The notes beneath the pieces were generated by a model that saw nothing but the letters and a program-made list of their open reading frames with translations, ran no database searches and was not told where the DNA came from. Both the position numbers and the translations under genes were made by a program. From positions 1 through 64,000 of the forward strand of contig NZ_JAJDJU010000013.1 of NCBI RefSeq assembly GCF_020567705.1: 64,000 nucleotides of DNA, read 5' to 3'. Origin of the DNA: Acidocella sp. KAb 2-4 (GTDB lineage: Bacteria > Pseudomonadota > Alphaproteobacteria > Acetobacterales > Acetobacteraceae). Below are positions 1-9,564 of this stretch, in pieces. How positions within the stretch are numbered: position 1 is the stretch's first letter; the number at the start of each line of letters is the position of its first letter.

Positions 1-183
1 CGCCAGCGACGCCTCCGTCAGGCTGGTCTTGGAGAAATCCAGCAGCATCTCGCCAAACCGCGCCGAGAATTTGCCAAAGCGAGCAGGGTCAGAGGCGAAG
101 AGTTGTGTTATCGGCGGGGGAGGCGGGAGCGCCGCGAGTTCCGCCCATAGGTAATCAAGCTTGGACATTCCGCTTTCACTCAT
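1..183 (-). CDS. pgi: Glucose-6-phosphate isomerase, N-terminal fragment
   Basis: The first 61 codons are present; the rest lies beyond base 1. The start of the protein reads MSESGMSKLDYLWAELAA, and the stretch LFASDPARFGKFSARFGEML followed by LDFSKTSLT matches the N-terminus of bacterial phosphoglucose isomerases, where LDYSKN-like residues follow an ADPxRF motif. An alternative ATG lies at 168 (MSKLDYLW). Neither start has a convincing Shine-Dalgarno. It follows gapN after 32 bases on the same strand, so it is probably the last gene of the Entner-Doudoroff operon. It would interconvert fructose-6-phosphate and glucose-6-phosphate, feeding fructose carbon to zwf. Confidence 0.85.
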   Translation of the reverse strand, partial: MSESGMSKLDYLWAELAALPPPPPITQLFASDPARFGKFSARFGEMLLDFSKTSLTEASLA

Positions 184-215
184 TTATTTTCTGGCGTCAT
201 CTTGAAGTGTCAGAC

Positions 216-1814
216 CTAGAAGATGAAGCCGGTGTTGATGAAATTCGAGGTGCGCTGCGCCACGATATTTTCCAGCAGCAACTTGTTCGCGCCCGTCTCC
301 TTCGTCGCGATCATCGAGCGGATCGAAAAAGCGCGCAGCGCATCTGTGACCGACAGCGTGCCCTCCGCCGAATCCTTCCGTCCGGTGAACGGAAACACAT
401 CCGGCCCGCGCTGGCACTGGCTGTTGATATTCACACGGCACACCTGGTTCACCAGCGGATCGACAAGATGCCCGATGGTGGCGGCATCATTTCCGAAAAC
501 GCTGACCTGCTGCCCATGTTCAGAGGTGCGGACGTAATCGAGCGCCTCAGCGAGGTCATCGAATGGCGCGACAGGTACGATCGGCCCAAACTGCTCGTCG
601 CGGTAGAGTCGCATCTCTGGCGTTACCGGGTAAACCACGGCCGGATGAAACAGCGTGCCTGAACTCACGCCTCCGCCGCGATTAAGCACGGCGCCGCCAT
701 GCGCGATGGCGTCGTCAAGATAAGCGTGCATCTGCTGGACCTTGGCGAGATCGGGCAGTGGCGTGATGCCAATTCCTTTTTCCCAGGGCATGCCAGCTTC
801 GAGAGCCTCGACCTTGGTGATCAGCTTTTTAAGAAACACGGTTGCGATGCTGCGATGCACGAGCAGCATCTTCAGCGCCGTGCAGCGCTGCCCGTTGAAA
901 GACAATGCACCAGATACGCACTCACTCGCTGCGAGGTCGAGATCGGCATCGGGCAGCACGATGGCGGCGTTTTTGGCATCCAGCCCCAGCACGGCGCGCA
1001 GGCGGTTGGTCTTTGGGTGCAGTTTTTTCAAATGATCCGCCACGCGGCTTGAACCGATCAGAGCCAGCGTATTCACCCGCCCGGATTCGAGCAGTAACGG
1101 CACCACGATTTCACCACGGCCATAGACGAAATTGATCACCCCAGGCGGGAAGGCGGCGCGGAAGGCCTCCAGCAGCGGCTGGAACAGCAGCACGCCGAAC
1201 CGCGGCGGCTTGAACACCACGGTATTGCCCATCAGCAAGGCTGGAATCAGCAGCGCGAAGGTTTCATTCAGCGGATAATTATATGGCCCCATGCACAGCA
1301 CCACGCCGAGCGGTGTGCGCCGGATCTGGCCGATCACGCCGTCCACGATCTGGAAGCGTGAATGCGCGTTGTCGAGGTCCTTCAGCGCGGCGATGGTGGC
1401 GCGTATATAGGTGACCGTGCGGTCGAATTCCTTCTCGGAATCGCCATAGGTTTTCCCGATTTCCCACATCAGCAGGCGCACGATTTCGGCACGGGCGCCG
1501 ACCATGGCATGCGTGAAGCGCTCCATGCAGGCGATCCGCGCGGCAACAGACATGGTCGGCCATTCGCCCCGCCCGTCGTCATAGGCCTTCACGGCGGCGT
1601 CAAGCGCGGCATTGGCTTCGTCCACGCCGCCAGCGGGATGGCTGCCAATGGCGAGCGGCGCCAGCGTGCCGGCGGCGTCTCTAGCGCAAATCGGCGAGTG
1701 GACCGGAACCGTGCCGCCGAAGGCGGCATATTCGCCGCCGATCAGCGTGACATCCTGATGCACGGGCGCGGGCAGGCGGAAATGCTCAGGAATATCCTCA
1801 AGCTTCGGAAACAT
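216..1814 (-). CDS. gapN: Non-phosphorylating NADP-dependent glyceraldehyde-3-phosphate dehydrogenase (GapN, ALDH11-like)
   Basis: A 532-residue aldehyde dehydrogenase. The middle has the GapN-type stretch RRTPLGVVLCMGPYNYPLNE (residues 165-184, with the oxyanion Asn179), FKPP at 201-204, and the catalytic Cys311 in FNGQRCTALK. The canonical ELGGK general-base loop instead reads LGLDAKN (276-282), with Gly at the usual Glu position and Asp two residues later. I think this is a feature of a longer GapN-like subgroup. It would oxidise glyceraldehyde-3-phosphate to 3-phosphoglycerate and make NADPH in the cytoplasm. AGGAG stands just before the ATG. It follows eda by 20 bases, which fits a role in the lower Entner-Doudoroff branch. 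Another substrate for this ALDH is possible. Confidence 0.8.
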   Translation of the reverse strand: MFPKLEDIPEHFRLPAPVHQDVTLIGGEYAAFGGTVPVHSPICARDAAGTLAPLAIGSHPAGGVDEANAALDAAVKAYDDGRGEWPTMSVAARIACMERFTHAMVGARAEIVRLLMWEIGKTYGDSEKEFDRTVTYIRATIAALKDLDNAHSRFQIVDGVIGQIRRTPLGVVLCMGPYNYPLNETFALLIPALLMGNTVVFKPPRFGVLLFQPLLEAFRAAFPPGVINFVYGRGEIVVPLLLESGRVNTLALIGSSRVADHLKKLHPKTNRLRAVLGLDAKNAAIVLPDADLDLAASECVSGALSFNGQRCTALKMLLVHRSIATVFLKKLITKVEALEAGMPWEKGIGITPLPDLAKVQQMHAYLDDAIAHGGAVLNRGGGVSSGTLFHPAVVYPVTPEMRLYRDEQFGPIVPVAPFDDLAEALDYVRTSEHGQQVSVFGNDAATIGHLVDPLVNQVCRVNINSQCQRGPDVFPFTGRKDSAEGTLSVTDALRAFSIRSMIATKETGANKLLLENIVAQRTSNFINTGFIF

Positions 1815-1834
1815 CTCGCTCTCCTTTTGGGGGC

Positions 1835-2467
1835 TCAGGCGGCAAGCCGGGTGGCGGCGCGGGCGGCTTCGGTGATTCCGGCCCAGTCTCCCGCCTTGAT
1901 CGCCGCGCGGCTGACCATCCAGGAGCCGCCGACGCAGATGACATTTGGCAGCTTCAGGTAGCGCGGCGCGTTTTCAGGCGTGATGCCGCCAGTGGGGCAG
2001 AATTGCAGTTGCGGCACGGGCGAGGCGATGGCGGAGAGGAAGGCGGCGCCGCCGGAAGCTTCGGCGGGAAAGAATTTGGCGAAGCGGTAGCCGCGCTCGA
2101 TCAGGGCCATGGCTTCGGAGACGGTGGCGATGCCGGGCAGCGGGGGAATGCCGCACTCGGCGGCGGCGTCGAGCAGGCGTGGCGTAGCGCCGGGTGAGAC
2201 GGCAAAGCATGCCCCGGCCTTGGCGGCGGCGTGGTAATGCGCCGGTTCCAGCACGGTGCCAACGCCGGGAATGGCGCCCTCGACCTCCTGCGCGATGGCG
2301 CGGATCGCCTCGATCCCAGCGGCGGTGCGCAGGGTCACCTCGATGGCGGGCAGGCCGCCGGCCACCAAAGCGCGCGCGAGCTTCACGGCGTCGGCGGCGT
2401 CATCGATGATCACCACCGGCACCACCGGCGCCGCGCGCAGGATGTTTTCCAGACCGTCTTGCAGCAT
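1835..2467 (-). CDS. eda: 2-dehydro-3-deoxyphosphogluconate (KDPG) aldolase
   Basis: A 210-residue class I aldolase that splits KDPG into pyruvate and glyceraldehyde-3-phosphate. The Schiff-base lysine is in [13 protein letters not shown] (about residue 131) and the general acid/base Glu is in AIEVTLRT (about residue 43); PGVGTVL and PTGGITPEN are also typical. The edd stop and this ATG overlap as TGATG. A GTG one codon upstream (2470) would give an overlap of 4, but GGAGG sits six bases before the ATG and only three before the GTG, so I prefer the ATG. Its place between edd and gapN makes the function secure. Confidence 0.95.
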   Translation of the reverse strand: MLQDGLENILRAAPVVPVVIIDDAADAVKLARALVAGGLPAIEVTLRTAAGIEAIRAIAQEVEGAIPGVGTVLEPAHYHAAAKAGACFAVSPGATPRLLDAAAECGIPPLPGIATVSEAMALIERGYRFAKFFPAEASGGAAFLSAIASPVPQLQFCPTGGITPENAPRYLKLPNVICVGGSWMVSRAAIKAGDWAGITEAARAATRLAA

Positions 2468-4281
2468 CACAGGCCTCCATTGGGAAAAATCGAAGCGCCC
2501 GCATCGGCGGTGCCGACCAGCTGGCGGAACCCGGCGAACAGCTCACGCCCCGTGCCGCTATGGTGGGCAGCGAGGTCCGGCGTCTCGGCGGCGCGCCCGG
2601 TCAGGTCGGTGAGCGCAGTCAGTTCGCCGCGCACGGCGTCCACGCGCACCACATCGCCATCGCGCAGCCGGGCGATCGGCCCGCCTTCAGCGGCCTCGGG
2701 GGTGACATGGATGGCCGCGGGCACCTTGCCCGAGGCGCCGGAGAGCCGCCCATCGGTGACCAGCGCCACGCGGAAGCCACGGTCCTGCAACACGCCGAGC
2801 GGCGGCATCAGCTTGTGCAGTTCGGGCATGCCGTTGGCCTTCGGGCCCTGGCCGCGCAGCACCACCACCACGTCGCGGTTCAGTTCGCCCGCCCGGAAGG
2901 CCGCCTGTACCTCCTCCTGCTCGCGGAAGATGCGGCAAGGGGCCTCGATGACATGGCGCTCGGGCTGCACGGCGGAGGTCTTGATCACGGCGCGGCCGAG
3001 ATTGCCGGTGAGCAGCGTGAGTCCACCCGTGGGCTGGAATGGGTTGGCGACCCCGCGCAGCACGGCGGTATCGGCGCTGACGGCGGGGGGGTCGCGCCAG
3101 CGCAGCGCCCCCTCATCCAGCCACGCCTCGGCGGCGTAGGCGGCGAGCCCCTGGCCGAGAATGGTACGCACATCCGCATGCAGCAGCCCCGCGCCGAGCA
3201 GCTCACGGATCAGGAACCCGGTGCCCCCGGCGGCGGCGAAATGGTTCACATCCGCCGTGCCGTTCGGGTAGATGCGGCAGAGCAGCGGCACCGCCGCGGC
3301 GAGTTCGGCGAAATCGTCCCAGGTGAGCACGATGCCCGCCGCCGCCGCCATGGCGACCAGATGCAGCGTGTGGTTGGTGGAGCCGCCCGTGGCGTGCAGC
3401 CCAACCACGGCATTGACGAAGGCGCGCTCGTCGAGGATCTCGCCCACCGGCGTATAATCGCCGCCGAGCGCGGTGAGCGCCAGGGCGCGGCGCACGGCGT
3501 CGCGGGTGAGCGCCTCGCGCAGGGGCGTGCCCGGGTTGACGAAGGCGGCGCCCGGCAGATGCAGGCCCATGATCTCCATCAGCATTTGGTTGGTGTTGGC
3601 GGTGCCGTAGAAGGTGCAGGTGCCGGGGCCATGATAGGCCTGGGATTCGGCTTGCAGCAGCTCGGCGCGGCTGGCTTTGCCCTCGGCATAGAGTTGGCGG
3701 ATCTTCGCCTTCTCGGCATTGGGCAGGCCCGAGGTCATCGGCCCGCCGGGGATGAACACCGCCGGCAGATGCCCGAAACTGAGCGCTCCGATCACCAGCC
3801 CCGGCACGATCTTGTCGCAGATGCCCAGGAACACGGCGGCGTCGAAGGTGTTGTGTGAGAGCGCGACGGCGGTGGCGAGGGCGATGACATCACGCGAGAA
3901 TAGCGAGAGTTCCATGCCCGCCTCGCCCTGGGTGATGCCATCGCACATCGCGGGCACGCCGCCCGCGACCATGGCGACACCGCCCGCCTCGCGCGCCGCG
4001 TCGCGGATCAGCTCCGGGTAGTGCTCATAGGGCTGATGCGCCGAGAGCATGTCGTTATAGGCGGTGACGATGGCGAGGCTCGGCCCGCCCCCGGCGCTCA
4101 GCGCGGCCTTGTCGCTCGCCGCGCAGGCGGCGAAGCCATGCGCCTGGTTGGCGCAGCCCAGCGCCCGGCGCCGGGGCGTGTGCGAGGCGGCGGCGCGGAT
4201 ACGCGCCAGATAAGCGGCGCGGGTGGGGCGGCTGCGTTCGATGATGCGGTCGGTGACGCGCAGGATGCGGGGATCGGTCAT
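2467..4281 (-). CDS. edd: Phosphogluconate dehydratase
   Basis: A 604-residue IlvD/Edd-family iron-sulfur dehydratase, of normal Edd length. It converts 6-phosphogluconate to KDPG. Visible family blocks are [19 protein letters not shown], a [14 protein letters not shown] loop, [51 protein letters not shown] and, near the end, [18 protein letters not shown]. The NTNQMLME and GKVPAAIHV blocks fit Edd rather than IlvD. It starts at an ATG overlapping the pgl stop by four bases (ATGA), with GGAG nine bases ahead, so translation is probably coupled to pgl. It is flanked by pgl and eda in the same operon. Confidence 0.96.
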   Translation of the reverse strand: MTDPRILRVTDRIIERSRPTRAAYLARIRAAASHTPRRRALGCANQAHGFAACAASDKAALSAGGGPSLAIVTAYNDMLSAHQPYEHYPELIRDAAREAGGVAMVAGGVPAMCDGITQGEAGMELSLFSRDVIALATAVALSHNTFDAAVFLGICDKIVPGLVIGALSFGHLPAVFIPGGPMTSGLPNAEKAKIRQLYAEGKASRAELLQAESQAYHGPGTCTFYGTANTNQMLMEIMGLHLPGAAFVNPGTPLREALTRDAVRRALALTALGGDYTPVGEILDERAFVNAVVGLHATGGSTNHTLHLVAMAAAAGIVLTWDDFAELAAAVPLLCRIYPNGTADVNHFAAAGGTGFLIRELLGAGLLHADVRTILGQGLAAYAAEAWLDEGALRWRDPPAVSADTAVLRGVANPFQPTGGLTLLTGNLGRAVIKTSAVQPERHVIEAPCRIFREQEEVQAAFRAGELNRDVVVVLRGQGPKANGMPELHKLMPPLGVLQDRGFRVALVTDGRLSGASGKVPAAIHVTPEAAEGGPIARLRDGDVVRVDAVRGELTALTDLTGRAAETPDLAAHHSGTGRELFAGFRQLVGTADAGASIFPNGGL

Positions 4282-4931
4282 GGCGTTGGACTCCAGAAGA
4301 TCTCGATATCGGGCCGGGCGGTGAGTACCGCGTTGATCGGCAGGCCGTGCGCGCGCTCCAGCAGCGCGCGTTTGGCGGCTCCCTCGATATGCAGGATGAG
4401 CCGTCCCGCTCCGGCCAGCACGGGCAAAGTGAGGGTCATGCGCGGCTCGCCGGCACCGGGGGCGCGCATCGGCAGCAGCGTCGTGGTGCCGGCGGGGTCG
4501 AGCGCGGCGTCCAGATGGTCGCCGCCGGGGAAGAACGAGGCGGTATGCCCGTCCGCCCCCATGCCCAGCACCGCCACGGTAAGCGGCAGGGGCAGGGGCG
4601 GTGGGGCAGCGTCCTCGGGCGCGGGGGCGCCGGTGTAGAGCGGCAGGAAGCGCGCGGCAGCCGCCTGATCGCGCAGCAGATGCGCGCGCACCAGCGCGGC
4701 GTTGGAGCGTGGCGAGGTTTCATCCACCCAGCGCTCATCCACCAGGGTGATGGTGACATGCGCCCAGTCCATGCGCTGGCGGGCGAGTGCCTCGAGGAAC
4801 CGCACCGGCGTGCTCCCGCCCGAGACCGCCAGGGTGGCCGCGCCGCGCCGGGTGAGTTCGCCGCGCAGCGTGTCGGCCACACTCGCCGCCAGGGCTTCGG
4901 CCAGGGCCTCGGGGGTGGGGAAGGCGCGCAT
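4278..4931 (-). CDS. pgl: 6-phosphogluconolactonase
   Basis: A 217-residue DevB-type lactonase that hydrolyses 6-phosphoglucono-lactone to 6-phosphogluconate. The N-terminal half has [16 protein letters not shown] (sugar-phosphate binding loop), then [16 protein letters not shown], and later [16 protein letters not shown], all hallmarks of the family. The zwf stop and the ATG overlap (TGATG). A GTG one codon upstream (4934) would overlap by four bases and is equally possible. Its position between zwf and edd is as expected for the oxidative top of the Entner-Doudoroff route. Confidence 0.95.
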   Translation of the reverse strand: MRAFPTPEALAEALAASVADTLRGELTRRGAATLAVSGGSTPVRFLEALARQRMDWAHVTITLVDERWVDETSPRSNAALVRAHLLRDQAAAARFLPLYTGAPAPEDAAPPPLPLPLTVAVLGMGADGHTASFFPGGDHLDAALDPAGTTTLLPMRAPGAGEPRMTLTLPVLAGAGRLILHIEGAAKRALLERAHGLPINAVLTARPDIEIFWSPTP

Positions 4932-6397
4932 CACGACCCGCCATCGGCCCAGGTGCGGCCGTCACGCTCGATCAGCGCGATGGCGGCGCTCGGGCCCCAG
5001 GTTCCCGCCGTGTAGGGCTTTGGCGGCTCCGCGCTGGCGGCCCAGGCCTCCAGGATCGGGTCGATCCAGCGCCATGCGGCTTCCACCTCGTCGCGGCGCA
5101 TGAACAGCGTCTGGTTGCCGCGCACCACATCCAGCACCAGGCGCTCATAGGCGTCCGGGTTGCGCACGCCGAAAGCCGTGGAGAAGCTCATATCCAGCGG
5201 CACCTGGCGCAGACGCATGCCGCCCGGGCCGGGGTCCTTGATCATCAGCTGCAGCTGTACGCCTTCATCGGGCTGCAACCGGATGACCAGCCGGTTGGCC
5301 ATGATCGGCCCGGCCGAGGGCTCGAACACCGAATGCGGGATCGGGCGGAAGGCGATCACGATCTCGGAGACGCGCTCGGCCAGCCGCTTGCCGGTGCGCA
5401 GGTAAAACGGCACCCTGGCCCAGCGCCAATTCTCCACCTCGGCGCGCAGCGCCACGAAGGTCTCGGTCTGGCTCTCCGGCTGGCCCAGCTCCTCCAGATA
5501 ACCCGGCACCGGCCCGCCCTGGCTGGCCCCGGCGCGGTATTGGCCGCGCACCCAGCCCGACGGCGCGAGCGGCTTGAGCGCGCGCAGCACCTTCAGCTTT
5601 TCGTCGCGCACGGCGTCGGCGTCGAGCTGCGCGGGGGGCTCCATGGCGACGAGGCAGAGCAGTTGCAGGATGTGGTTTTGCACCATGTCGCGCAGCGCGC
5701 CGGCAGTGTCGTAATACCCGGCGCGGCCTTCCACGCCGAGCGATTCCGCTACGGTGATCTGCACATGGTCGATATGTGCGGCGTTCCAGAGCGGCTCGAA
5801 CAACCCGTTGGCGAAGCGCAGCGCCATCAGGTTCTGCACCGTCTCCTTTCCCAGATAATGGTCGATGCGGTAGATCCGCTCCTCGGGGAACACCTTGCCG
5901 ACGGCCTCGTTCACCTCTTTAGCCGAGGCGAGGTCGCGCCCCACCGGTTTCTCCACCACCACCCGTGCCTGGCCCCCGGCCAAGCCCAGGCGGCCCAGGC
6001 GCTCACAGATCGGCCCGAACAGCGCCGGCGCGGTGGCGAGATAGAACACGCTGATCCGCCCCTGCATCGGGGTCAGGATGGCGGCGAGATCGGTCCAGCC
6101 TTCCTCGCCCGTCGCGTCCACCGCCGCGTAGCGCAGCCGGGCCAGAAACCGCCTGATGGCCGCCTCGTCGCGCTCGGTTGCGGGCACATGCTCCTCGATC
6201 GCGCCGCGCGCCAGGGCGGCGAACTCATCCTCGTGCAGATGCGCCCGCGCCGCGCCGACGATGCTGGCCTCTTCGGGCAACTGCCCAGCCAGATCACGCT
6301 GGAACAGCGCCGGGATCAGCTTGCGCTTGGCAAGGTCGCCCGTGGCGCCGAACACCACCAGCACAAAAGGCTCGACAGGGATCACACGGCTGGTCAT
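4931..6397 (-). CDS. zwf: Glucose-6-phosphate 1-dehydrogenase
   Basis: A 488-residue enzyme that oxidises glucose-6-phosphate to the lactone with NAD(P). The N-terminus has the dinucleotide motif VVFGATGDLAKRKLIPALF. The active-site block RIDHYLGKE lies near residues 177-185 (catalytic His in DHYLGKE), preceded by EKPVGRDL. The C-terminal half has YFRTGK-like FYLRTGKRL. I chose the ATG at 6397 because GGAGG lies seven bases upstream; a GTG at 6403 would abut the Shine-Dalgarno. It is the first gene of the operon zwf-pgl-edd-eda-gapN-pgi. A 10-base-arm palindrome at 6422-6444, 24 bases before the start, is a likely control site. Confidence 0.97.
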   Translation of the reverse strand: MTSRVIPVEPFVLVVFGATGDLAKRKLIPALFQRDLAGQLPEEASIVGAARAHLHEDEFAALARGAIEEHVPATERDEAAIRRFLARLRYAAVDATGEEGWTDLAAILTPMQGRISVFYLATAPALFGPICERLGRLGLAGGQARVVVEKPVGRDLASAKEVNEAVGKVFPEERIYRIDHYLGKETVQNLMALRFANGLFEPLWNAAHIDHVQITVAESLGVEGRAGYYDTAGALRDMVQNHILQLLCLVAMEPPAQLDADAVRDEKLKVLRALKPLAPSGWVRGQYRAGASQGGPVPGYLEELGQPESQTETFVALRAEVENWRWARVPFYLRTGKRLAERVSEIVIAFRPIPHSVFEPSAGPIMANRLVIRLQPDEGVQLQLMIKDPGPGGMRLRQVPLDMSFSTAFGVRNPDAYERLVLDVVRGNQTLFMRRDEVEAAWRWIDPILEAWAASAEPPKPYTAGTWGPSAAIALIERDGRTWADGGS

Positions 6398-6421
6398 CTG
6401 CACTCCTCCACAACGCGCTAA

Positions 6422-6444
6422 ATTATTTTGATACTCAAAATAAT
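6422..6444. promoter_or_regulatory. Perfect inverted repeat upstream of zwf, candidate operator
   Basis: Two exact 10-base arms, ATTATTTTGA and TCAAAATAAT, are separated by TAC. The site is AT-rich in a GC-rich region and lies 25-47 bases before the zwf start, where a repressor would overlap the promoter. Sugar-acid regulators such as HexR (RpiR family) or a LacI/GntR protein control zwf/edd in other proteobacteria, but the half-sites do not match the HexR consensus that I know. The regulator is therefore unassigned. Confidence 0.55.
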
Positions 6445-6497
6445 CGATCCGTGAGACCGCGTAAAGCGCTAATAATACCCAATGCTTGCAACTCGGC

Positions 6498-6528
6498 GGG
6501 CGGAGCGCCGGAGTCGGCGGCTCCGCCC
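6498..6528 (-). terminator. Hairpin after the porin gene, attenuator or weak terminator
   Basis: Exact nine-base arms GGGCGGAGC and GCTCCGCCC enclose a 13-base loop just after the porin stop codon at 6539. No run of U follows on the minus strand, so it may partly terminate or stabilise the upstream fru-porin message rather than act as a full intrinsic terminator before zwf. Confidence 0.4.
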
Positions 6529-6538
6529 TGGTTTCGGC

Positions 6539-7822
6539 CTATTGCGGCGCGGCGAAACCGCCGAGCGCCGCCAGATTAACCGTGAACTTCACACCCAGCA
6601 CAAAGGCGTTGGGAATGTTGGTTTTTCGGAACGGCTCCGCCGACTGGTCTGGATTGATGACATACTGGATGTTCGGCATCACGGTGAAAGCGTTGCCGAT
6701 CTTGGCGTTGTAGTCCAGCTCCATCATGATCTCGCGGTGCGGAATCCCCCAGCCCGAGCCGCCCACCGATTCCCGGCCCGCAGTGATGTTGTTGACGAAG
6801 TCGCTGGAGAATTCCTGATCGTTGACGACGAAGCCGACCGTATCCTGCGGGCGGTTCCAATACGTGCCCTGCTGCACGGCGCCCAGCTCGTAATACTGGT
6901 TCTCGTTCACATGCCCGCTCAGCTTGGTCATGAACACGCCGAACACCGAGAGCCCTTGCGCCGTGACCTGCTGGTTGAAGCGCAGGAACAGACCGGAGCG
7001 GTCGTGATGCTGGGCGTAAGGATTGCCGCTCAGCAGCGCCGGCGCGCCGGTGGCGTCGTTCAGCGGGTCGGAATAGGCGCCGGTGTCGTACCAGCCGCCA
7101 ATCGCGTACAGCCCGCCTGGCGGGGTGTAGCCAAGCTCGGCGGGCACCACCACGCCGGTATCGCCCTTGCCGGACCAGTTGAAGCCATGGTCGAGGAAGG
7201 TCTTGTCCACCGGGCTCACCTCATACACGCCGGCATGGATGTAGCTATCCGGCGTGAACAGGAATTTCGCGTCACCACCCCAGCTGGAGGCCGGGAAATA
7301 GGTGAAGTTGGAGTCCTTGAAGATGAAGGTCGGGTTGCCGCAGGCCGAATTGGTCTGGAACTGGCAATAAAGCGGCGAGGTGAGGAAGGCGATATTCGCC
7401 TCGACCCGGCCGATATTGATGTCGAGCCGGTTGTTGAACAGCTTCTGCTCGACGCTGAAATAAGCCAGATGCAGGTTCTGCGTGCCGTAGATTTCCTGCA
7501 CCGAGGTATTGTTGCCGATATCATCCGCCGCCAGATTGCGGCCATGCCGCTGGGTCACGGCGACATGCACGATGGTGCCGTTCAGCCCGGCGATCTTGCC
7601 GAGATCAAAATCGCCGCCGAGGAAAAGCTGCCCGGCATATTGCGCGCCCTGGCGGATGCCGCCCGAGGGATTGCCCGCCGCCTCGCCAGTGTAGTTCAGC
7701 GAGATCGAGACGCCATCGTTGTACAACTTCTGGCCGAGGGTTTCGGGCTGCGCCACGGTCTGGGCGTGCGCGGCGGTGGCGAGCGCCAGAAGGCTGGCGC
7801 CGCAAAGCAGAGACTTGAACAT
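6539..7822 (-). CDS. oprB: Carbohydrate porin, OprB family
   Basis: A 427-residue outer-membrane protein with a signal peptide ending in ATAAHA-Q (about residues 1-20). The body is rich in aromatic and amphipathic strands, with OprB-like features such as LNIGR-type strand DINIGRVEANIAF, a QFQTNSACGNP loop, LGYTPPGGLYAIGGWYDTG, and a C-terminal strand NAFVLGVKFTVNLA. OprB porins carry sugars across the outer membrane. It lies 32 bases after fruA and just before zwf, suggesting sugar uptake coupled to the PTS and the Entner-Doudoroff genes. Length fits the family. Substrate is inferred from context only. Confidence 0.85.
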   Translation of the reverse strand: MFKSLLCGASLLALATAAHAQTVAQPETLGQKLYNDGVSISLNYTGEAAGNPSGGIRQGAQYAGQLFLGGDFDLGKIAGLNGTIVHVAVTQRHGRNLAADDIGNNTSVQEIYGTQNLHLAYFSVEQKLFNNRLDINIGRVEANIAFLTSPLYCQFQTNSACGNPTFIFKDSNFTYFPASSWGGDAKFLFTPDSYIHAGVYEVSPVDKTFLDHGFNWSGKGDTGVVVPAELGYTPPGGLYAIGGWYDTGAYSDPLNDATGAPALLSGNPYAQHHDRSGLFLRFNQQVTAQGLSVFGVFMTKLSGHVNENQYYELGAVQQGTYWNRPQDTVGFVVNDQEFSSDFVNNITAGRESVGGSGWGIPHREIMMELDYNAKIGNAFTVMPNIQYVINPDQSAEPFRKTNIPNAFVLGVKFTVNLAALGGFAAPQ

Positions 7823-7854
7823 GTTCCTGTTGACCTTTGTTGTGTGTGTTTTGG

Positions 7855-9543
7855 TTAGGCGGTGAGGGTTTGCACGGTGAGCTTGGGCTTGACGGCGCCA
7901 AGGATGAGCGCGGTGGCGGCGGTGCCGGCCAGGATGGCGACGACATAGAGGCCAAGATGCGTGACCGCGTCGGGGATCGGCAGCACGAACACCCCGCCAT
8001 GCGGAACCTTCAGCTCCACGCCTGAGACCATCGAGATCGCGCCGGCGATGGCGGAGCCAATCATGTTGGCGGGGATCACGCGGAACGGGTCCTTGGCGGC
8101 GAAGGGAATGGCGCCCTCGGTGATGAAGGACAGGCCCAGCGCGCCCGCGGAGATACCGGCCTCGCGCTCTTCCTCGGTGAAGCGGTTGGGGAACAGCCAG
8201 GTCGCCAGGGCGATCGCCATCGGCGGGGTCATGCCCGCGGCCATTACCGCGGCCATCGGCGTATACACTTGGGCCGAGAGCAGCCCGACCGCGAAGGTAT
8301 AAGCCGCCTTGTTGACCGGGCCGCCCATGTCGAAGGCCATCATCGCGCCCAGCAGCAGCCCGAGCACCACGGCCGAGGAGCCCTGCATGGATTTCAGAAA
8401 GTTGGTGAGGAAGCCAAGCACATCGGCGATCGGCGTGCCGATCACGTAGATCATCGCCAGCCCGGTGATGAGCGAGCCGAGCAACGGCAGGATCAGCACC
8501 GGCATCAGCCCCTGCATCGCGCGCGGCAGCTTGATCGCCTGGCTGAGGAATTGCGTGACATACCCCGCCAGGAACCCGGCGACGATAGCCCCAAGGAAGC
8601 CCGCGCCCAGCAGCGAGGAGAGCAGCCCGCCAATCATGCCCGGCGCCAGGCCTGGGCGGTCGGCGATGGAATAGGCGATGAATCCGCCCAGGATCGGCAC
8701 GAACAGGGTAAAGGCGGATTTCGCGCCGATCTGGAACAGCGCCCCGGCGAAGGTATGCGCGGCCGAGGGCTCGGTGGCATAAATACCGCCAAAGGCGAAG
8801 GCCAGCGCGATTAGCAACCCGCCCGCGGTGACGAAGGGGATCATGAACGACACGCCGGACATCAGGTGCTTATACGGCCCGGCCTTACTGCCCGCGGCTT
8901 TCATCACGGTGCCGCTGGCCGCGCCGCCGCCCTGCACCTTGGCTTCGGCAAAGGCGCGGCGGACAAGATTCTGCCCGTCATTGATCGCGCCCTTGGTGCC
9001 GGTCTCGTAAACCGGCTTGCCCGCGAAACGAGAGAGTTCCACTTGTTTGTCGGCGGCGATGATGACGAGATCGGCGGCGGCGATTTCCTCCGCCGTCAGC
9101 GGCGTCTGCGCGCCGACCGAGCCCTGCGTCTCCACGCGGATCTCGTGCCCCAGCGCGGCGGCCGCCTGTTGCAGCCCCTCAGCGGCCATGAAGGTGTGGG
9201 CGATGCCGGTGGGGCAGGAGGTGATGGCGACGATGCGCTTGCCCGCCGGCTTGCTGCCCTGGAGCACGGCACTGGCATCGGCCAGCACCTGGTCCAGCGT
9301 GGTGCGGATGGTCTGGCCCGGCGCCGCGCCCTCGGGCAGCGCCGCGCCGTCACCCACCAGCACAGCCGTTGCCGCGCCCTGCGCCTGCGCCGCGCCCAGG
9401 CGGTTTAGCACGCCCTCGGCGGTGCGCACCTCAACCTCGATGCTCTTGCCCTGGGCGCTGGCGGCCTTGCGCAGCGCCTCCGCCGCGAGCACCGCGTTCA
9501 CGGTCGCGCCTCCTGCCGATACCGACGCGATGATGTCTGTCAT
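7855..9543 (-). CDS. fruA: PTS fructose transporter, EIIB'BC component
   Basis: A 562-residue inner-membrane permease that imports fructose as fructose-1-phosphate. Residues 1-95 form a degenerate EIIB' domain without its own active cysteine motif. Residues 103-200 are EIIB, with the phosphorylated Cys110 in VAITSCPTGIAHTFMAAEGL. Residues about 225-562 are the multi-span EIIC, with GGPVNKAAY and GAIPFAAKDPFRVIPAN as typical blocks. The start follows fruK by 21 bases with GGGAG ahead. Phosphate comes from FruB, encoded upstream in the same operon. The domain order matches FruA of other proteobacteria. Confidence 0.95.
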   Translation of the reverse strand: MTDIIASVSAGGATVNAVLAAEALRKAASAQGKSIEVEVRTAEGVLNRLGAAQAQGAATAVLVGDGAALPEGAAPGQTIRTTLDQVLADASAVLQGSKPAGKRIVAITSCPTGIAHTFMAAEGLQQAAAALGHEIRVETQGSVGAQTPLTAEEIAAADLVIIAADKQVELSRFAGKPVYETGTKGAINDGQNLVRRAFAEAKVQGGGAASGTVMKAAGSKAGPYKHLMSGVSFMIPFVTAGGLLIALAFAFGGIYATEPSAAHTFAGALFQIGAKSAFTLFVPILGGFIAYSIADRPGLAPGMIGGLLSSLLGAGFLGAIVAGFLAGYVTQFLSQAIKLPRAMQGLMPVLILPLLGSLITGLAMIYVIGTPIADVLGFLTNFLKSMQGSSAVVLGLLLGAMMAFDMGGPVNKAAYTFAVGLLSAQVYTPMAAVMAAGMTPPMAIALATWLFPNRFTEEEREAGISAGALGLSFITEGAIPFAAKDPFRVIPANMIGSAIAGAISMVSGVELKVPHGGVFVLPIPDAVTHLGLYVVAILAGTAATALILGAVKPKLTVQTLTA

Positions 9544-9564
9544 TCTTTGAACTCCCTAAGTGTT

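Noticed and set aside
5333-6421. Long plus-strand open frame opposite zwf
   Set aside because: It is an antisense shadow of a high-GC gene; composition is His/Arg/Gly-rich with no motif.
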